Below, piece by piece: positions 60,099-64,000 of a DNA stretch of 64,000 nucleotides (position 1 is the stretch's first letter; every line of letters starts with the position of its first letter). Source of the DNA: Variovorax sp. MHTC-1 (lineage in GTDB: Bacteria > Pseudomonadota > Gammaproteobacteria > Burkholderiales > Burkholderiaceae_C); assembly GCF_003984645.1 (NCBI RefSeq), contig NZ_RWKI01000002.1, positions 1 through 64,000 on the forward strand, in the 5' to 3' direction. A model generated the notes under the pieces. The model had not been told where the DNA came from and ran no database searches. It worked only from the letters and a program-made list of their open reading frames with translations. The position numbers were made by a program, and so were the translations under genes.

Positions 60099-61817
60099 AT
60101 GAGCGAAGAATGGGAAGAACTCCAGGCCGACGTGTTCGTCGTCGGCGCCGGCCCGGTGGGCCTGACGCTGGCGATGGACCTGGCCTCGCGCGGCGTGCGC
60201 GTGCTGATCGCCGAGATTCGCCGCTATGCCGAACCGCCGAACGTGAAGTGCAACCACGTCTCGGCGCGCACGATGGAGCAGTTCCGCCGCCTGGGCGTGG
60301 CGCAAAAAGTGCGCGATGCCGGGCTGCCGGCGGACTACCCGAACGACGTGGTGTTCCGCACCAGCGTGACGGGCATGGAGCTCACGCGCATTCCGATTCC
60401 GTGCCGGCGCGACCGCTACACCGAGGCCGAGGGCCCCGACGCCTGGTGGCCGACGCCGGAGCCGCCGCACCGCATCAACCAGATCTACCTGGAACCGATC
60501 CTGCTCGAGCACGCGGCCGCGCTGCCGAACGTGACGCTGTTGAACCGCACGCAGGTCACGGACTTCGCGCAGGACGACGAAGGCGTGACCGCGACGGCCA
60601 CCGACCTCGACACCGGCGCGACGCGCAGCGTCCGCTGCCGCTACATGGTGGGCTGCGACGGCGGCAGCTCCGGCGTGCGCAAGAAGATGGGCGCCAGGCT
60701 CGAAGGCACGGCCGTGATCCAGCGCGTGCAGTCGACCTACATCCGCGCGCCGCAGCTGCGCGCGATGATTCCGGGCAAGCCTGCGTGGTCGTACTACGCG
60801 ATGAACCCGCGCCGCTGCGGCACCGTGTTCGCGATCGACGGGCACGAGACCTGGCTGGTGCACAACCACCTCAACGCCGAGGAGCCCGAGTTCGACTCGG
60901 TGGACCGCGACCGCTCGATCCGCGAGATCCTCGGCGTCGGCCCCGACTTCCGCTACGAGGTGATCAGCAAGGAAGACTGGATCGGCCGCCGCCTGGTGGC
61001 CAACCGCTTCCGCGCGGGCCGCGTCTTCATCGCGGGTGACGCGGCCCACCTTTGGGTGCCCTATGCGGGCTACGGCATGAACGCCGGCATTGCGGATGCC
61101 ATCAACCTCTCCTGGCTGCTCTCGGCCTGCGTCGAGGGCTGGGCCGACGAGCGCATCCTCGATGCCTACGAGGCCGAGCGCCAGCCGATCACCGAACAGG
61201 TCTCGCAGTTCGCGATGGACCATGCGCAGAAGATGATGCGCGCACGCCGTGCCGTGCCGGCCGACATCGAGGCGCCCGGCGCCGCGGGCGATGCGCTGCG
61301 GGCCGAGGCCGGGCGCGAGGCCTATGCGCTCAACGTGCAGCAGTTCTGCTGCGGCGGCCTCAACTTCGGCTACTTCTACACCGGCTCGCCGATCATCGCG
61401 GGCGACGGCGAGGCGCCGCCGGCCTATTCGATGGGCGACTTCACGCCCTCCACGGTGCCTGGCTGCCGCGCACCGCACCTCTGGCTGGCCGACGGCCGCT
61501 CGCTCTACGACGCCTTCGGCCCGGGCTACACGCTGCTGCGCTTCGATCGCAGGATCGACGTCACGCCGCTCGAAGATGCCGCACGTGCCGTGCGCATGCC
61601 GCTCGCGGTGCTCGACGTCGACGCCGGGGACGTACCGCGCGCCTACCGGCACCGCCTGGTGCTGTGCCGCGCCGACCAGCACGTGGCCTGGCGCGGCGAC
61701 CGCATTCCGGCCCAGGCGGATGCGCTGGTCGCCTTGCTGCGGGGGCAGGCGCGTCCCGCGGAAACGCCGGAACTCAATCGGAGCCCGGCGACAGCAGACC
61801 CATTGCCGACGCCTTGA
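60099..61817 (+). CDS. FAD-dependent aromatic hydroxylase (MhpA/PobA-like superfamily)
   Basis: This 572-residue flavoprotein monooxygenase has the Rossmann motif VFVVGAGPVGLTLAMDLA, the DG motif in GCDGGSSGVRKKMG and the GD motif VFIAGDAAHLWVPYAGYGMNAGI. The C-terminal 130 residues form the thioredoxin-like domain seen in phenol hydroxylase/MhpA types. It should insert oxygen into an aromatic ring; the exact substrate is unknown. Its last 44 bases overlap the convergent HD/LuxR gene. Confidence 0.9.
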   Translation: MSEEWEELQADVFVVGAGPVGLTLAMDLASRGVRVLIAEIRRYAEPPNVKCNHVSARTMEQFRRLGVAQKVRDAGLPADYPNDVVFRTSVTGMELTRIPIPCRRDRYTEAEGPDAWWPTPEPPHRINQIYLEPILLEHAAALPNVTLLNRTQVTDFAQDDEGVTATATDLDTGATRSVRCRYMVGCDGGSSGVRKKMGARLEGTAVIQRVQSTYIRAPQLRAMIPGKPAWSYYAMNPRRCGTVFAIDGHETWLVHNHLNAEEPEFDSVDRDRSIREILGVGPDFRYEVISKEDWIGRRLVANRFRAGRVFIAGDAAHLWVPYAGYGMNAGIADAINLSWLLSACVEGWADERILDAYEAERQPITEQVSQFAMDHAQKMMRARRAVPADIEAPGAAGDALRAEAGREAYALNVQQFCCGGLNFGYFYTGSPIIAGDGEAPPAYSMGDFTPSTVPGCRAPHLWLADGRSLYDAFGPGYTLLRFDRRIDVTPLEDAARAVRMPLAVLDVDAGDVPRAYRHRLVLCRADQHVAWRGDRIPAQADALVALLRGQARPAETPELNRSPATADPLPTP

Positions 61818-63243
61818 GCGTGGCCGCGGCGCGACTCGTGGCGCCGAGCTTGCGGAACACGCTCTCGATGTGCGTGCGCACCGTCGCTGGGCTGATGCCC
61901 AGTTCTCGCGCCGCATCCTTGTTGCTGTCGCCGAGGCTGATGCGGCGCAGCACGTCGAGCTCGCGCGCCGTCAGGACGCTGCGCGATGCCGCCGGCCGAG
62001 GCGCTGGCGGCGCAGGGTCGTCCAGCGCCTGCACCACGCGCGCATCGAAAAGCCCTTGCTGCGCCCGCTGCGCCATCTGCCGCGACGCCTCCGTGGCCGA
62101 CACGGCACTGCGCCAGGGCCGCCAGGCCTGCAGGGCGGTCCATGTCGCCGCCACCGGCAGCACGCGATAGACCATCGGGGTGGCGGCCTCGCCGACCCCC
62201 CGGAAATGGCCGGAGCCGTCGAGCCGCTCGCCCACCCAGGAGGCAATCTCCGCCTCCTGCTCCAGGCGCCGGATCTGGCGCGCGGCACGCCCGGTCCAGT
62301 AGGTGCTGAGCCGGATCTTCTCGCGGTCCTCGATCGTGAGCGGCGCCTGCGGATTCCACAAGGCATTGGGGATGCCAGCCCGGCCCAGTCCGTGCAGCAG
62401 GCCGGCACGCGCCACGCGCGCCTGCTCCGCGGGCGCCAGGCCGAGCCGCAGGGCGACCGACGCCGCAAGCCGCGACACCGCGCGCGAATGGCCGACCAGC
62501 CACGGCAGCTTGAGGTCGATCGCATCGGCCACGACGGCCAGGCTGACCATGGCATCGGCGGGCTCTCCCGGCTCCGGGGTGTCGAACGAAGGGTCGGGAT
62601 CCTGCGCCAGCGCCGTCAGCCAGCGCTCCGCGCATTCGCAGGCCATCGCCACATGAGCGGCCGGATAGTACGTGCCGGCGCGCTCCTTCAGCATCGCCTG
62701 CGCGCCCGCGAGCCCATAGACGCGGGCGAAGATTTCGAGATCGCCTGCTAGCGAGACGATCAGGATCGCCAGCGGAATGGCGTCGCCGCGCAGGCCGCGC
62801 GGCTGCCCCTGGCCATCCCAGCGCTCGAAGGTGCAGCGCAACGCCTGCGCCACCGAGAGGCGAAGGCCCAGCAGTTCGGCAATCACCGCCGACACCTCGC
62901 AGTGGATCGCCGAGATCTCGCCGACGCGCTGCGGCAGCGACTCGGGCGCCACCAGGAGATGGATCCGGTCCATCTGCAGTGCGAGCATGGCGGCGCGTCC
63001 CGCCACGTCGTCGCTGATGGTCTGCGCGACGTCGGCTGCGTTGGCCGTGCAGCCGGCCCAGCGCAGCAGCGCTACCTGCAGCAGGTCGGCGCGCATCCCG
63101 GTCTCGAGCCCGAGCGCCTGCGCCAGCGCATCGGCCAGCTTCGCGACGCGGCAGGAATGGCCGATCGGCTGTCCCATGCTGAGGTCGCCCATGAAGGCCA
63201 GCGCCTTCAGGGCGTCGATGCGATGGATGCTTTCCGGATTCAC
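61774..63243 (-). CDS. HD-GYP-like LuxR-type regulator with degenerate metal sites
   Basis: This 489-residue protein has two HD-like halves followed by a C-terminal LuxR HTH (LTARELDVLRRISLGDSNKDAARELGISPATVRTHI). In the second half the normal LLHDLGR reads LLHGLGR and the HHERLDGSG His position reads VGERLDGSG, so phosphodiesterase activity is unlikely. The domain may instead sense a ligand for the HTH. Start: GTG 63243 (NPESIHRIDALKALAF); an ATG at 63318 would add 25 residues. It overlaps the 3' end of the monooxygenase gene. Confidence 0.82.
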   Translation of the reverse strand: MNPESIHRIDALKALAFMGDLSMGQPIGHSCRVAKLADALAQALGLETGMRADLLQVALLRWAGCTANAADVAQTISDDVAGRAAMLALQMDRIHLLVAPESLPQRVGEISAIHCEVSAVIAELLGLRLSVAQALRCTFERWDGQGQPRGLRGDAIPLAILIVSLAGDLEIFARVYGLAGAQAMLKERAGTYYPAAHVAMACECAERWLTALAQDPDPSFDTPEPGEPADAMVSLAVVADAIDLKLPWLVGHSRAVSRLAASVALRLGLAPAEQARVARAGLLHGLGRAGIPNALWNPQAPLTIEDREKIRLSTYWTGRAARQIRRLEQEAEIASWVGERLDGSGHFRGVGEAATPMVYRVLPVAATWTALQAWRPWRSAVSATEASRQMAQRAQQGLFDARVVQALDDPAPPAPRPAASRSVLTARELDVLRRISLGDSNKDAARELGISPATVRTHIESVFRKLGATSRAAATLKASAMGLLSPGSD

Positions 63244-63361
63244 TGTTCTGCTGCCGGCGGTGCTGCGATGGGACGACGATTTTGGCCGAAGGCGCGGTGA
63301 CCGGCCCGCATCGGACATTCGACCGATACCGCATGCGCGGCCCGCACCACACAGTCGGCGC

Positions 63362-64000
63362 ATGAGAAAGAGAATCAATGTGCTGGTCAGGCATTCCGAA
63401 CCGCTGCTCGGCGTCGGCCTGGTGGCCGCGCTGCGGCAGCAGCCCGATTTCGAAGTGTTCGTGCACGGCGTCGACGAGCCCGCGGGAAGCAGCATCGACG
63501 TGGTGGTTGCCGACTACCAGGCCGGCCTGGCGCTGGCCGCCGGCCTGCGGCGCGATGCCGGGCCTGCGGCGCGGGCGCGCGCGAAGGTAATGGTCGTGGC
63601 CATGAGCGGCCGCGAGCACGAGATCCGCCTGGCGCTCGAAGGCGGCGTTCACGGCTACCTGCTGCTGGGCTGCGGCATCGAGGACCTGGCCGCCGGCGTT
63701 CGCAGCCTGGGCCGCGGCGCGCGCTACCTGTCTCCGGCCGCCGCGCAATGCCTCGCCGAGAGCCTGGCGCGCGAAGCGCTGACGGTGCGCGAGGCGGACG
63801 TGCTGCGCCTGCTGGCGCTCGGCCACAGCAACAAGGCGATCGCGCGCGAGCTCGGGATCGCGGTCGGCACGGTCAAGGCGCACGTCAAGCGCATCCTGGA
63901 GAAGCTCGGCGCGACGACCCGCACCGAAGCGGCGAGCATCGCCGTGCGGCACGGGCTGCTGGAGGTGCCGGCGCCCGCCGCGGGCGCGCCGGCGATCCAT
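63362..64000 (+). CDS. LuxR-type response-regulator-like protein (truncated by the window)
   Basis: 213 residues are visible and no stop occurs before the edge. The N-terminal 120 residues look like a receiver (VLVRHSEPLLGVGL, VVVADYQAGL, VMVVAMSG), but the acidic pair before position 15 is replaced (RHSE), so phosphorylation may be lost. A LuxR HTH follows (LTVREADVLRLLALGHSNKAIARELGIAVGTVKAHV). It is divergent from the HD/LuxR gene with a 118-bp gap. The true end and any further domain are unknown. Confidence 0.8.
   Translation, partial: MRKRINVLVRHSEPLLGVGLVAALRQQPDFEVFVHGVDEPAGSSIDVVVADYQAGLALAAGLRRDAGPAARARAKVMVVAMSGREHEIRLALEGGVHGYLLLGCGIEDLAAGVRSLGRGARYLSPAAAQCLAESLAREALTVREADVLRLLALGHSNKAIARELGIAVGTVKAHVKRILEKLGATTRTEAASIAVRHGLLEVPAPAAGAPAIH

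Noticed and set aside
1..64000. tRNA, rRNA, CRISPR array, IS element or prophage
   Set aside because: No cloverleaf-like tRNA, rRNA signature, repeat-spacer array, transposase, integrase or phage gene was recognised by eye. A search with dedicated tools could still find small RNAs.

Overview
This window is a high-GC stretch of chromosome that looks like a betaproteobacterium of the Comamonadaceae, most likely Variovorax or a close relative. The evidence is three Bug-type (TctC-like) periplasmic receptors, a Burkholderiales-type porin, a LivFGHM transporter flanked by acyl-CoA ligases, dispersed GC-rich intergenic repeats of the kind common in that family, and many QseBC-like and LysR-type regulators. 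I saw no rRNA, tRNA, CRISPR array, complete insertion sequence or prophage. The genus is an inference from gene content, not a measurement.

Layout. 1-5.6 kb (minus strand): a nested inverted repeat at the edge, then an OmpA-type lipoprotein overlapping a Ser/Thr kinase, a TerB-fold protein and a QseBC-like two-component system. 5.8-11.3 kb: an RluF-like pseudouridine synthase, a Bug receptor with an AraC regulator, a B3/B4-domain protein, a short-chain dehydrogenase and an SRAP-fold protein that has lost its catalytic residues. 11.3-20.8 kb: a Crp-type regulator divergent from an acyl-CoA synthetase, LivG, LivH, LivM, a substrate-binding protein, LivF and a PaaK-like ligase, which together look like an uptake-and-activation cassette for an unknown carboxylic acid. 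20.8-24.5 kb: a PfpI protein, a DUF2383 protein, a leishmanolysin-like metalloprotease between two small unknown proteins, and an alpha/beta hydrolase. 24.6-28.1 kb: cytochrome b561, a response regulator, a sensor kinase and a glycosyltransferase-like protein in one tight run.

28.1-33.5 kb is the clearest pathway. A GntR-like LacI-family repressor, a Bug receptor, glucarate dehydratase, an HpcH/HpaI aldolase and tartronate semialdehyde reductase take D-glucarate to pyruvate and glycerate. Three copies of one palindromic operator sit in front of the repressor and the structural genes. 33.5-41.2 kb holds stress functions: KatE catalase, a transglutaminase-like protein and the Ku/LigD non-homologous end-joining pair. 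41.3-48.1 kb contains a 2-hydroxyacid dehydrogenase and a compact minus-strand set (degenerate GHKL ATPase, porin, BaeSR-like sensor and regulator, small lipoprotein), preceded by a succinylglutamate desuccinylase-family protein. 48.2-55.2 kb: rpe/apaG, a CPA2 antiporter with YbdK, thiL, an LpxO-like hydroxylase and an HDOD protein. 55.2-64 kb: a hybrid sensor kinase with a NarL-type regulator, a LysR/Bug/FAD-monooxygenase catabolic locus with a striking palindromic operator, an HD-GYP-like LuxR regulator lacking catalytic residues, and a truncated LuxR-type regulator at the right edge.

No wholly new system is proven. The most unusual items are the inactive SRAP-fold protein, the porin/two-component/degenerate-GHKL cluster, the signal-less metalloprotease between unknown genes, and a pair of small paralogous proteins about 35 kb apart.
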